A stretch of DNA of 46,271 nucleotides, taken from NCBI GenBank assembly GCA_035551935.1, contig DASZMJ010000084.1:1-46271 (forward strand). Reading direction: 5' to 3'. A program made the translations under genes and the position numbers. Below are positions 1 through 8,029 of this stretch, one piece after another (within the stretch, counting starts at the first letter, position 1; each line of letters opens with the position of its first letter). The stretch is from DASZMJ01 sp035551935. GTDB taxonomy: Bacteria > Planctomycetota > Planctomycetia > Isosphaerales > Isosphaeraceae. Below the pieces are notes generated by a model. The model worked only from the letters and a program-made list of their open reading frames with translations, did no database searches and had not been told where the DNA came from.

Positions 1-145
1 TCTCCCCCCGGTGCTCGCGGGCGTACTCCAGGACCTTCCGGTTCAACTCCGGCGGCGGCTCCGCGGCCTTCTTCTTCTTGGCGTCCCCCGCCCCCGCCCC
101 GGCCGTCACGACGACGAGCAACACCACCGCGACCCGACGTCCCAT
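1..145 (-). CDS. N-terminus of a secreted hypothetical protein (partial)
   Basis: This gene reads leftward and leaves the window; only its first 48 codons are present. It starts at the ATG whose complement is 143-145. The product opens with a short basic end (MGRR), a hydrophobic stretch (VAVVLLVVVTAG) and a small-residue region, which together form a signal peptide of about 20 residues. A KKKK tract, a PPP segment and a helical LNRKVLEYAREH stretch follow. The protein is probably exported. The mature domain lies outside the window, so no function can be given. Confidence 0.6.
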   Translation of the reverse strand, partial: MGRRVAVVLLVVVTAGAGAGDAKKKKAAEPPPELNRKVLEYAREHRGE

Positions 146-350
146 CGCGCCCTCCTCCGGCCTCGAAGGCCGCCCGCTCCCCCGGCATTGTCGCGCAACG
201 GCCGGCGGTTGGGAATGGGGCTCCGGGCGACGGGCCCGATGCCTTTCGAAGCCGCGCGGCAAGGCCATAGATGTGTTCGGAACAGAATGGATGACGAATG
301 AAGGATCTTGGATCAGGGTCGGCCCGGCGCAACGCTCCCGGTCCGACCCC

Positions 351-378
351 TTGACATCCCATCGTCACGCCCGATAAT
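351..378 (+). promoter_or_regulatory. Sigma-70-type promoter
   Basis: A perfect -35 hexamer TTGACA (351-356) is followed after 16 bases by GATAAT (373-378), which matches the -10 consensus at five of six positions. Transcription would begin near 385 and read into the gene starting at 495. It is the clearest promoter in the window. The rest of the 146-494 gap shows nothing else I can name. Confidence 0.6.
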
Positions 379-494
379 CGTCGATACGGGGCATGACCGC
401 CCCGGATTCCCCGACGTCCCGCCATCGGCAACGGCGCCCGGCGGGATCGGGATGGGACCTCGCGACGGCGCGGGGACAGAACGGAGCCGCAGCG

Positions 495-1538
495 ATGGCG
501 ACGTCCGAGAAGCGGATCGCGGCCAACAGGCAAAACGCCATGCGGGCCAAAGGGCCGGTGACGCCGGGGGGCAAGGCGAACTCGCGCAGGAATGCGTTGA
601 AGCACGGCCTGACCGGCGCGGGGGTCGTCCTGCCGGCGGAGGAGGAGGCCGAGCTCGCCGCGAAGACGGCCGAGTGGGTCGCCGAACTGAAGCCGATCGA
701 CGACCGCGAGCACCGGCTCATCCGCCGGACCGTCCTGGCGGGCATGCGGCTGGACCGCGTGGCGAAGATGGAGATGGCGCGGCGCATCCGGGCCGCGGCG
801 CGGGCGTTGTCGTGCTGGGCGGAGGACCGCCGCGTCGCCGCCGAGGAGCTGGCGACGAAGCTGGCGCGGCAGCCGGCGCTGGTGTCGCGGCAACTCGGGC
901 GGACGCTCCAGGGCTGCGAGCTGCTGCTCGATCGCTGGCGCGGCCTGCTCCGCACGGCCGAGGCGGGCACGGCCTGGGACGAGGCCCGACGCGCCCGCGC
1001 CCTGGACCTGCTCGGCGTGCCGGCCGAGGACCGCGAGCACCACCCCCGCGTCCACGACCGGGCGACGGCCGAGGAGCTGGCCGCGGTCGCCCGCGCGGAG
1101 ATCGAGCACCTGGAAGGGCGTCGCGACGGCGTCCTGGAGGACGACGACGAGGCCGACCGCCTGCTGGTCGAGACCGGCCTGGCCTTCGACGACAGCCCGA
1201 CGGCCCGACGGCTCTGGGGCTACGAGCGGACCAACAGCAGCATCTTCCTCCGCGGCGTCCAGGAGCTGCAGCGCCGTCGCGCCGCCCGCGGCCTCGGCCC
1301 GACCGGCCCGCGTCCCCCGGTCGCGGCCACGCTCCGCATGCCGGCCGCCCCGACAGACGAACCCGATGATGTTGCCGACGGCACGCCGAGCGTGCCCCCT
1401 ACGGCCGTCGCGACGGCCGTCGCGGTGACGATCGCCGCGGCCCCGCGGCTCGCCCCGGCCGCGACGACGCCCCCGCCCTCCCCCGGCAACCGTCGGCAAC
1501 GCCGCGCCCGGCAGGCCCTGGCCCGGCGCCGCGGCTGA
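495..1538 (+). CDS. Hypothetical protein with N-terminal NALKHGLT motif
   Basis: The product is 347 residues. The ATG at 495 is chosen because the conserved segment begins there: AANRQNA, then GPVTPGGKANSRRN, then ALKHGLTG within the first 40 residues. That basic N-terminal motif recurs in many uncharacterised proteins of Planctomycetes and Acidobacteria. The middle (about 50-270) is highly charged, mostly helical and rich in Arg, Glu and Ala. The last 60 residues are low-complexity Ala/Pro/Thr ending in a basic tail. There is no signal peptide or membrane segment, so it is probably cytoplasmic. The basic N-terminus might contact nucleic acid, but that is a guess. An open frame continues upstream to 393 without family similarity. 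Confidence 0.7.
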   Translation: MATSEKRIAANRQNAMRAKGPVTPGGKANSRRNALKHGLTGAGVVLPAEEEAELAAKTAEWVAELKPIDDREHRLIRRTVLAGMRLDRVAKMEMARRIRAAARALSCWAEDRRVAAEELATKLARQPALVSRQLGRTLQGCELLLDRWRGLLRTAEAGTAWDEARRARALDLLGVPAEDREHHPRVHDRATAEELAAVARAEIEHLEGRRDGVLEDDDEADRLLVETGLAFDDSPTARRLWGYERTNSSIFLRGVQELQRRRAARGLGPTGPRPPVAATLRMPAAPTDEPDDVADGTPSVPPTAVATAVAVTIAAAPRLAPAATTPPPSPGNRRQRRARQALARRRG

Positions 1539-1920
1539 CCGGCCGCGACGGCGCTCTTTGACAAGTCGATGTGGATCGATCGACCTCCCGGCGCCCCCCG
1601 TGCGCGCCGAGTCGAGGAGGATCCGCGTCTCCGAGGCCCGACGACGATACACGCGTGAACGTAACGACAGATATCATCCAATAATCCATAAGATTTCAAT
1701 AAAAACAAACAGTTTGGCGACCCGCGGCGCGAAAACGAACCCAACGCCCCCGCGGGATGGGTGGGGCGTCACGGGAGGGGGTGGGCGGTCGTAGTCGGAG
1801 GGGGCGGAGTCATTGCCACAGACATCCATGCGGCTTAGGATAAGGGGAGGGGATCCCTCTCTTCGATCTCAATTAGAGGCCGTCCGGGGCCGGACGAGAC
1901 GGCCGGGGGGATGGTCAATC
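1539..1920. other. Intergenic region with one AT-rich stretch and a dispersed repeat
   Basis: The 382 bases hold an AT-rich stretch at about 1660-1712, which may contain promoter elements for the vWA genes although no -35/-10 pair stands out. A copy of a dispersed repeat lies at 1716-1742; its reverse complement begins GGGTTCGTTTTCGCGCCG and matches copies at 12.7-13.3 kb. The frame of the next gene is open back to a TTG at 1813, but that extension has no ribosome-binding site. Confidence 0.5.
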
Positions 1921-3852
1921 GTGCTCCGTGGAACCTTCAGGCGGCTCGAGGCGTCCTATCCGGTCCTGGCGCGCTGGCTGGGCGACCGGCTCGACCTGCA
2001 ACTGCCGGCGATCGGCGTGAGCGTGCTGACGCACGCGGCGATCCTGCTGTTGTTCGCGACCATCGCCGTCGCGGTCCACCAGGACGAGCGGCCGGTCCAG
2101 GAGTTCCGGACCGAGGTCGTCGAGACGACCCCGCTGGACCTGACCAAGATGGAGGCGACCGAGGCCGAGGTCACCGAGACCGACGCCGCGACGACCCTCG
2201 AGCCGGTCGCCGGCTCGTTCGCGCCGACCGTCTCGGCCCGGATCGAGGTGGCGCCGACGCCGACGCCGACGGCCCGGGCCGAGCTGGCCAAGCTCGACAT
2301 GCCGGCGGCGACCAAGCTCGTGCTGCCGACGGCCGCCAAGCTCGACCAGGCCGTCTCGATCCGGGGCAGCGGCTCGGAGCACGTCGGCGGGGTCGAGGGG
2401 GCGGTCGACCGCGTCGCCGTCGAGATCCTCCGCCAGCTCGAGAAGGGCCGGACGCTGGTCGTCTGGGCCTTCGACGCCTCGGGCAGCCTCCAGGCCGAGC
2501 GCGAGCGGCTCGCCGCCCACATCCGCCAGGTCTACGACCACATCCATCAATACGACAAGGACGACCGCTCGGCCCGGGACGGCCTGCTGACGATCGTCAC
2601 CGCCTTCGGCGAGGCCCGCAAGGCGATGACCCCGGCCCCCACCGCCGACCCCGAGACGATCGCCGGCGCCATCCGGGCGGTGCCGCTGGACTCGACCGGC
2701 GTCGAGAACACCTTCGGGACCGTCGCCTCGATCTGCCGGACCTGGGGCCGGTTCCGGCACGACGGCAAGGCGTATCGGACGATGGTCATCGTCGTGACCG
2801 ACGAGGTCGGCGACGACGAGGACCGGCTCGAGGAGGCGATCGGCCTGGCCAACAAGGCCAAGGTCCCGGTCTTCGTGCTCGGCTCGCCGGCCCTCTTCGG
2901 CCGGGCCGAGGGGTTCATGGACTACACCGACCCGAAGACCAAGCAGGTCTATCACCACCTGCCGGTCCGCCAGGGGCCCGAGAGCGCCGTGCCGGAGGTC
3001 GTCCGGCTGCCGTTCTGGTACAGCGGCCCGCAGCACGAGTTCCTCGACGCCGGCTTCGGCCCCTGGGCCCTCAGCCGCCTGGCCGGGGCCACCAGCGGCA
3101 TCTACTTCGTCACCCGGATGGGCTCGAACCACCCCACCTTCGACCCCGACGCCATGCGCGAGTACCAGCCCGACTGGGTCAGCCGCGCCCAGTACGAGCA
3201 GGCGGTGATGAAGCACCCGCTCCGCCAGGCGATCATCAACGCGGCCGAGGTCGCGCAGCGGAACCTGCCCGGCCAGCCGGGCTACGGCTTCCCGGCGGCC
3301 GACAGCCCCGAGTTCAAGGACGTGATGGCCCGCAACCAGGAGGTGGTGGCCGTCGTCGAGAACACGGTCGACGAGGCGCTCGGGCCGATCCTGGCGGTCC
3401 GCAAGCTCCGCGACCGCGAGACCTCGCGCCGCTGGCAGGCGCACTATGATCTGATCCTGGGCCGGTTGCTGGCGATGAAGGTCCGCACCTACAGCTACAA
3501 CACCGCCTGCGCCAAGATGAAGAAGGACCCGTTGAAGTTCCAGAACCCGTCCTCGAACGCCTGGCGGCTGGTGCCGTCGGAGACGGTCGAGTACGGCACC
3601 AGCAGCAAGGTCACCGAGAGGTACGTCGCCGAGGCCAAGGCCGCCTTGCAGCGGGTCGTCAAGGAGCACGCCGGCACCCCCTGGGGCATGTTGGCCGAGC
3701 GCGAGCTGAAGGACCCGCTGGGCCTGCGCTGGGTCGAGACCAAGGTGCCGCCCCCGCCCAAGCCCAGGCCCGGCAACAACAACCCGCCCCCCCAGCGCCG
3801 CAAGAAGGAACAAGCCCCGCCGCCCAAGCCTCCCGAGCCGCCGAAGCTCTGA
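1921..3852 (+). CDS. Membrane-anchored von Willebrand factor A protein (first of a pair)
   Basis: With the GTG at 1921, which has a GGGGGA tract 9 bases upstream, the product is 643 residues; an extension to TTG 1813 would add 36. A transmembrane helix spans about 32-52 and an acidic/Thr-rich linker follows. A vWA domain begins near 180 with the MIDAS motif DASGS (D185, S187, S189), so it probably binds a divalent metal and a protein ligand. The C-terminal part has a helical segment RDRETSRRWQAHYDLIL, a region like a TPR hairpin (AEAKAALQRVVKEH) and a Pro/Lys-rich tail. The next gene (3953) is a paralog with the same plan, so the two probably act together at the cytoplasmic membrane. The function is unknown; the family appears planctomycete-specific. 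Confidence 0.75.
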   Translation: MLRGTFRRLEASYPVLARWLGDRLDLQLPAIGVSVLTHAAILLLFATIAVAVHQDERPVQEFRTEVVETTPLDLTKMEATEAEVTETDAATTLEPVAGSFAPTVSARIEVAPTPTPTARAELAKLDMPAATKLVLPTAAKLDQAVSIRGSGSEHVGGVEGAVDRVAVEILRQLEKGRTLVVWAFDASGSLQAERERLAAHIRQVYDHIHQYDKDDRSARDGLLTIVTAFGEARKAMTPAPTADPETIAGAIRAVPLDSTGVENTFGTVASICRTWGRFRHDGKAYRTMVIVVTDEVGDDEDRLEEAIGLANKAKVPVFVLGSPALFGRAEGFMDYTDPKTKQVYHHLPVRQGPESAVPEVVRLPFWYSGPQHEFLDAGFGPWALSRLAGATSGIYFVTRMGSNHPTFDPDAMREYQPDWVSRAQYEQAVMKHPLRQAIINAAEVAQRNLPGQPGYGFPAADSPEFKDVMARNQEVVAVVENTVDEALGPILAVRKLRDRETSRRWQAHYDLILGRLLAMKVRTYSYNTACAKMKKDPLKFQNPSSNAWRLVPSETVEYGTSSKVTERYVAEAKAALQRVVKEHAGTPWGMLAERELKDPLGLRWVETKVPPPPKPRPGNNNPPPQRRKKEQAPPPKPPEPPKL

Positions 3853-3952
3853 CCGGACGACAGGTCGCGTTGCGGCCGGCCCGGGATTCGTTCAGAATGA
3901 CGGCGACCGCGACCCCCAACGACCCCGACCCCGGCCTTCCGGACGACGCGCC

Positions 3953-6109
3953 ATGGAACCGACCTCGAACCCGTCGGTCGACGCCCCGGACATCTACGAC
4001 CTGGCCGGCTTCCCCGAGCCGGACCCGGAGCCCGAGGTCGCGCCCGAGTCGCCGACCCCGGCCGAGCCCCCGGCCCCGTCGGGCAACGGGAAGGCCAAGG
4101 GCAAGGCCAGGGCGAAGGCGAAGGGCGAGGGCGCGGCTGAGGCTCCTCGGCGCGAAAAAGTGGCCGGGCCGAAATTGCGGCCGAGGCGGAAGAAGGTCCG
4201 CGAGCGCTGGGCCATGCCGGCCTGGCTGGCGTCGTTCCTGGTGCACGTCGCGGTCCTCGGCGGCCTGGCGCTGGCCGGCGCGGCGGTCCCCGAGATCAGG
4301 AAGCCGTTGGTCCATTCCATCGACGCGGCCAACATCGACACCAAGGTCTCGGAGAAGCAGGCCGAGGAGCTGCTCCACTTCGACACGACCCCCTCCGACG
4401 CCCCGCGCGACCAGGCCGTCACCGAGTCGACGACGGCGACGGCCGGCCCCGGTTATGGCGGCGCGAGCGGCCCGGGGAGGGGTGGCGGCCTGGCGGTCAT
4501 GGGCTCGGGCTCGGGCTCCGGGCCCAGCCGCGGCAGCGGCGCGCCGGGGCGGCTCCGCCCGCTGGGCGACCTCTCGGGCATGGCGTTGATGCCCGCGGTG
4601 CCGACCCGCGACCTCGGCGGCGGCGGCATGATCGCCGGCGATGTGACTTATGAGACCAAGGACATCGGCGAGGCCCTCAGCCAGCTCGCCCGCGAGATCC
4701 TCCGCCACGTCGCCCAGCACAAGGTCGTCGTCGTCTGGCTCTTCGACGAGTCCGGCAGCATGCGCGACGACCAGCGCGCCGTCAAGGAGAAGTTCGACCG
4801 CGTCGTCGCCGACCTGAAGGTCGGCCAGGAGCAGGACGACCGCTTCAAGAAGGACAAGGACCGGGGCAAGTCGGCCGTCCCGCCGCTGACCCACGTCGTC
4901 GTCGGCTTCGGCCAGGCCCTGCACTTCGAGGTCGAGAAGCCGACGACCGACGTCGCCGCGATCGGCAAGGCGATCGACCGCCTCCACGTCGACGAGACGG
5001 GCGTCGAGAACACCCTCGCGGCGGTCCAGGCCGTGATCGCGCATTACGAGAAGCTGATCTCGAAGGACCGCCGGCTCCTGATCGTGCTGGCGACCGACGA
5101 GTCGGGCGACGACGGCGGCGAGATCGAGGAGGCGCGGCAGGCGGCGATCCATCACGAGGTGCCGATCTACATCCTCGGCCGCCAGTCGCTGTTCGGCTAC
5201 CCCTGGGCCCACCTCCGCTACGAGGACCCGGTGACCAAGGACGTCTACTGGCCGCTGATCCGCCGCGGGCCCGAGACCGCCGACCTCGAGGTCCTCCAGT
5301 GGGACGGCTACCACGGCCGCGAGGACGAGCTGCCCGCCGGCTTCGCCCCGTATGAGCTCGCCCGCCTGGCCAAGGACACCGGCGGCATCTACTTCCTCCT
5401 GCCCGACTCCGAGCGCCAGCGCGTCCACCGCCGCGAGAAGGCCTACTCGATGGCCACGCTCAAGGAATACATCCCCGATTATGAGAGCCGCGCCGAGTAC
5501 CTCGCCCGCCGCAACGCCTCCGAGCTGCGGCGGGGGATCCACGAGATCGTCGTCCAGACCAAGGACCCGGCCCGGTTCTCGCTCCGCAAGGACTTCCCCG
5601 TCGACCCCGACAAGATGGTCCCCCTGGCCGTCGAGTGGATGCAGAAGGCCGCCGCGCAGGAGCTCGCGCTGGCCGGTGCCGAGAAGCGGCTCCGCCGGCT
5701 CGAGTCGGTGCGCGACCGCGAGACCGAGAAGCGCTGGCAGGCCCACTACGACCTGATCCTCGCCCAGGTCGTCGCCCGCCAGATCAAGATCCACGAATAT
5801 CGCGCCTGCCTCGCCGAGATGGTGCAGCAGCCCCCGACCCCCAGCGAGCTGCCCCGCGAGGACCTGACCGTCTACTGGTGGCTCGACCACTCCCGCGACC
5901 CCCAGGCCCCCCCCCGCGAGACCGAGAAGTACTACGCCGAGGCCAACCGCCTCCTCCAGCTCGTCATCTCCCGACACCCCGACACCCCCTGGGCCGACCT
6001 CGCCCGCGCCGAGCTCGCCCGCGGCCTCAGCACCAAACGCTACGAGCACAAGCACCGCCCCAACAGCCCGCAGTACGAGGAGCGGGCCAAGATGGTGCCG
6101 AAGTATTGA
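3953..6109 (+). CDS. Membrane-anchored von Willebrand factor A protein (second of a pair)
   Basis: The product is 718 residues from the ATG at 3953, 100 bases after the first vWA gene. A cytoplasmic Pro/Glu/Lys-rich N-terminus (1-88) precedes one transmembrane helix (91-113). A Gly-rich linker lies at about 160-205. The vWA domain has the MIDAS motif DESGS (D265, S267, S269). The C-terminal region repeats the paralog's segment RDRETEKRWQAHYDLIL and its final AEANRLLQLVISRHPDTPW stretch. Both proteins carry GVENT and a DE(S/V)GDD motif inside the vWA fold. Co-transcription is likely. A single helix near the N-terminus puts the vWA domain on the outer face, by the usual topology rules. The role is unknown. 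Confidence 0.78.
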   Translation: MEPTSNPSVDAPDIYDLAGFPEPDPEPEVAPESPTPAEPPAPSGNGKAKGKARAKAKGEGAAEAPRREKVAGPKLRPRRKKVRERWAMPAWLASFLVHVAVLGGLALAGAAVPEIRKPLVHSIDAANIDTKVSEKQAEELLHFDTTPSDAPRDQAVTESTTATAGPGYGGASGPGRGGGLAVMGSGSGSGPSRGSGAPGRLRPLGDLSGMALMPAVPTRDLGGGGMIAGDVTYETKDIGEALSQLAREILRHVAQHKVVVVWLFDESGSMRDDQRAVKEKFDRVVADLKVGQEQDDRFKKDKDRGKSAVPPLTHVVVGFGQALHFEVEKPTTDVAAIGKAIDRLHVDETGVENTLAAVQAVIAHYEKLISKDRRLLIVLATDESGDDGGEIEEARQAAIHHEVPIYILGRQSLFGYPWAHLRYEDPVTKDVYWPLIRRGPETADLEVLQWDGYHGREDELPAGFAPYELARLAKDTGGIYFLLPDSERQRVHRREKAYSMATLKEYIPDYESRAEYLARRNASELRRGIHEIVVQTKDPARFSLRKDFPVDPDKMVPLAVEWMQKAAAQELALAGAEKRLRRLESVRDRETEKRWQAHYDLILAQVVARQIKIHEYRACLAEMVQQPPTPSELPREDLTVYWWLDHSRDPQAPPRETEKYYAEANRLLQLVISRHPDTPWADLARAELARGLSTKRYEHKHRPNSPQYEERAKMVPKY

Positions 6110-6189
6110 GGCGACGATTGGGCCGTAATTATGTCGTGGAGCGATGAAGATCGCCGATCGATCGGTTAGGGACATTGGAGTTGCTCAAG

Positions 6190-7368
6190 ATGATCGAACG
6201 CTTTTGCGTTAAGAACTATAAAGGCCTTACCGACATCGATATTCCGCTGACACCCATCCACGTCCTCGTCGGTCAGAACGACTCCGGCAAGACGAGCCTG
6301 TTGGAGGCAATCTACGCCTACTGCCGCAGCCCGTTCATCTACCCGCTCGACCAAGCATTCCTCGGACGATGGCAAGGGAGAGAACTTGTCTACCACAGCG
6401 CCGAGAAGGCCGAGGTCGATTTCCGCGCAAGTCTCAGCGGCATGGGACCGGGCCACAGGGCTTCGTTGCAGTACGGATTCAACGTCGAGTTCTCGGCTCG
6501 CTCTCATCCACATTGTCGAGTCAACTCCGAGTACTGCATAATTAATAACGAAAGACTGGATATAAAAACAATTAATCAAACAGCTACACAAGTTGCGATG
6601 AGGACCCAGGGTGGCCACCCTCTACATTCGACCCTCGAACTAATAGCCGATTTAATTGGAATATCTTTATTTTATAGATTTGATGCCAAGTTAATGGCAA
6701 TACCTGCGGCCTACGACGAGAACCGTAAGTTTCGCATGGAGCCGGATGGTTTCGGCCTGCCAACCCTCCTCGACGACATCTTGGGCCGCGATCCTGCTAA
6801 ATTTATTGAACTCAGCAATCGTTTCTGTGATTTCTTCCCAGAATTCCAAAGGCTACGTCTCGAGACTGAACCGGGGGCAACGAGCGGATACGACCCGAGG
6901 TCCGGCATGCATTCGATGGCTCGAAGTACTGGGAAAGGCATTTTTTTCGAGACTCGTAACGGTGACACTATAAGGGCCCAGCAGGCATCCGACGGGGCGA
7001 TTCTATTTCTGGGATTCTTGTCGCAGCTCTATCTGCCAGAGCCTCCGCGACTCCTGCTGATCGAGGAGCCCGAAAAAGGTGTCTATCCAAAGCGAATTGG
7101 ACAGATCGTCGAATTGTTGAGGCAATTGACCGACCTTCCGGGTGTCGGGACCCCGCCACAGATCATCATGACGACGCACTCGCCGTTCCTCCTCAGCTCC
7201 TTCAGGCCGGAGGAAGTAACGATGATGAGCCGGCGGGGCGACCATGCGATCGCTCGGCCCCTGGGCGACGCCCCCAACATCGAGGCGCGGCTCGGAGGCG
7301 GCGAATTCTACCTCGGGGAGTTGTGGTATAACTACGACGAGGAGGAACTGTTCCAAGATGCCCGATAA
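6190..7368 (+). CDS. AAA/ABC-type ATPase of the OLD-like class
   Basis: The product is 392 residues from the ATG at 6190, with GGAG 9 bases upstream; an in-frame TTG at 6175 is less likely. The N-terminus IERFCVKNYKGL is typical of SMC/RecF/OLD-like ATPases. Walker A is GQNDSGKTS (28-36), Walker B is LLLIEEPE (about 288-295) and a switch motif TTHSP follows near 330. There is no TOPRIM domain in this protein, but the next gene supplies one and overlaps it by 11 bases, so the two products very probably form a complex. The stretch 6535-6720 is strikingly AT-rich for this window, which suggests horizontal transfer. Such pairs resemble OLD- and PARIS-type defence systems; defence here is inference. 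Confidence 0.8.
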   Translation: MIERFCVKNYKGLTDIDIPLTPIHVLVGQNDSGKTSLLEAIYAYCRSPFIYPLDQAFLGRWQGRELVYHSAEKAEVDFRASLSGMGPGHRASLQYGFNVEFSARSHPHCRVNSEYCIINNERLDIKTINQTATQVAMRTQGGHPLHSTLELIADLIGISLFYRFDAKLMAIPAAYDENRKFRMEPDGFGLPTLLDDILGRDPAKFIELSNRFCDFFPEFQRLRLETEPGATSGYDPRSGMHSMARSTGKGIFFETRNGDTIRAQQASDGAILFLGFLSQLYLPEPPRLLLIEEPEKGVYPKRIGQIVELLRQLTDLPGVGTPPQIIMTTHSPFLLSSFRPEEVTMMSRRGDHAIARPLGDAPNIEARLGGGEFYLGELWYNYDEEELFQDAR

Positions 7369-8029
7369 GGTTATCGAGGTTTTTGGTGAAGGAAAGACAG
7401 ACATCGGTCCCATCTCCAAGATATATGAAAATCAAGTTGAGTTGCCGGTACACGGGGTCGTCCCCGTGCTCGTCCACAGACTCTGCGGCAGACCAGATGC
7501 GATGCGGGTCAAGCGCCGGGCCCTGCCGTTCCTCCAGGGCAAGGGGTTGTCGGGGAAGGTTCGATTCGCGAGGCGGCAGGCGCCGTACAACGGGTCCGCC
7601 GGGCTCGTGATCGTCCTCGACACCGAGGGCGAGCACCCCGCCAGGCTCGATGGCCTGACCGAAATCCGGGATTCGTTCGAGCCGGGTTTTCCGATGGCCA
7701 TCGGCGTCGCGCACCCGTGCATCGAATCCTGGCTGTTGACGGACGGCTCGGCGATCCTGAGGGCTTTGAAGCTGCCACAAACCCCGGACCTCCCGGCGGC
7801 TCCCGAGTCTCTTCCGGCACCCCAGCGAGACAAGGAAGAGAACCCAAAACGGCATCTGGCTCGCTGTATCAACGCGCAACAGGCTGCGCTCTCGTCGGAG
7901 GAGACGACCAGGATTGCCAGGGAAATGAAGGACATGGATCTCGTCCGGCGGTGTTGTCCGTTGAGCTTCGGCCCATTTGCAAACGAGGTGCAACAGCGCA
8001 TTGCCCCGATCTTTCGCTCAGAACCTTGA
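7358..8029 (+). CDS. DUF4276 family protein (TOPRIM-like partner of the ATPase)
   Basis: The product is 223 residues and starts at the ATG at 7358, inside the end of the ATPase gene. Features of the DUF4276/TOPRIM-like fold are visible: an early acidic motif EGKTD (E11-D15), a central LVIVLDTEG (D88, E90) and HPCIESWLLTD (P120, E123, W125). These acidic residues would bind metal for a nuclease-type reaction. Its 3' end overlaps the convergent 8018-12550 gene by 12 bases. The arrangement (ATPase first, overlapping start) points to a two-component effector. Substrate and target are not visible. Confidence 0.75.
   Translation: MPDKVIEVFGEGKTDIGPISKIYENQVELPVHGVVPVLVHRLCGRPDAMRVKRRALPFLQGKGLSGKVRFARRQAPYNGSAGLVIVLDTEGEHPARLDGLTEIRDSFEPGFPMAIGVAHPCIESWLLTDGSAILRALKLPQTPDLPAAPESLPAPQRDKEENPKRHLARCINAQQAALSSEETTRIAREMKDMDLVRRCCPLSFGPFANEVQQRIAPIFRSEP

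Noticed and set aside
1558..1586. TTGACA at 1558-1563 as a second promoter
   Set aside because: No -10 element occurs at the required distance; the position lies just after a stop codon and may be chance.
1813..1920. Extension of the first vWA protein to TTG 1813
   Set aside because: There is no ribosome-binding site before 1813 or ATG 1828, and the extension is basic, repeat-like sequence; GTG 1921 has a purine-rich site at a good distance.
3659..6175. Open minus-strand frame of 838 codons
   Set aside because: It is the shadow of the second vWA gene. The plus strand shows the MIDAS motif and paralogy.
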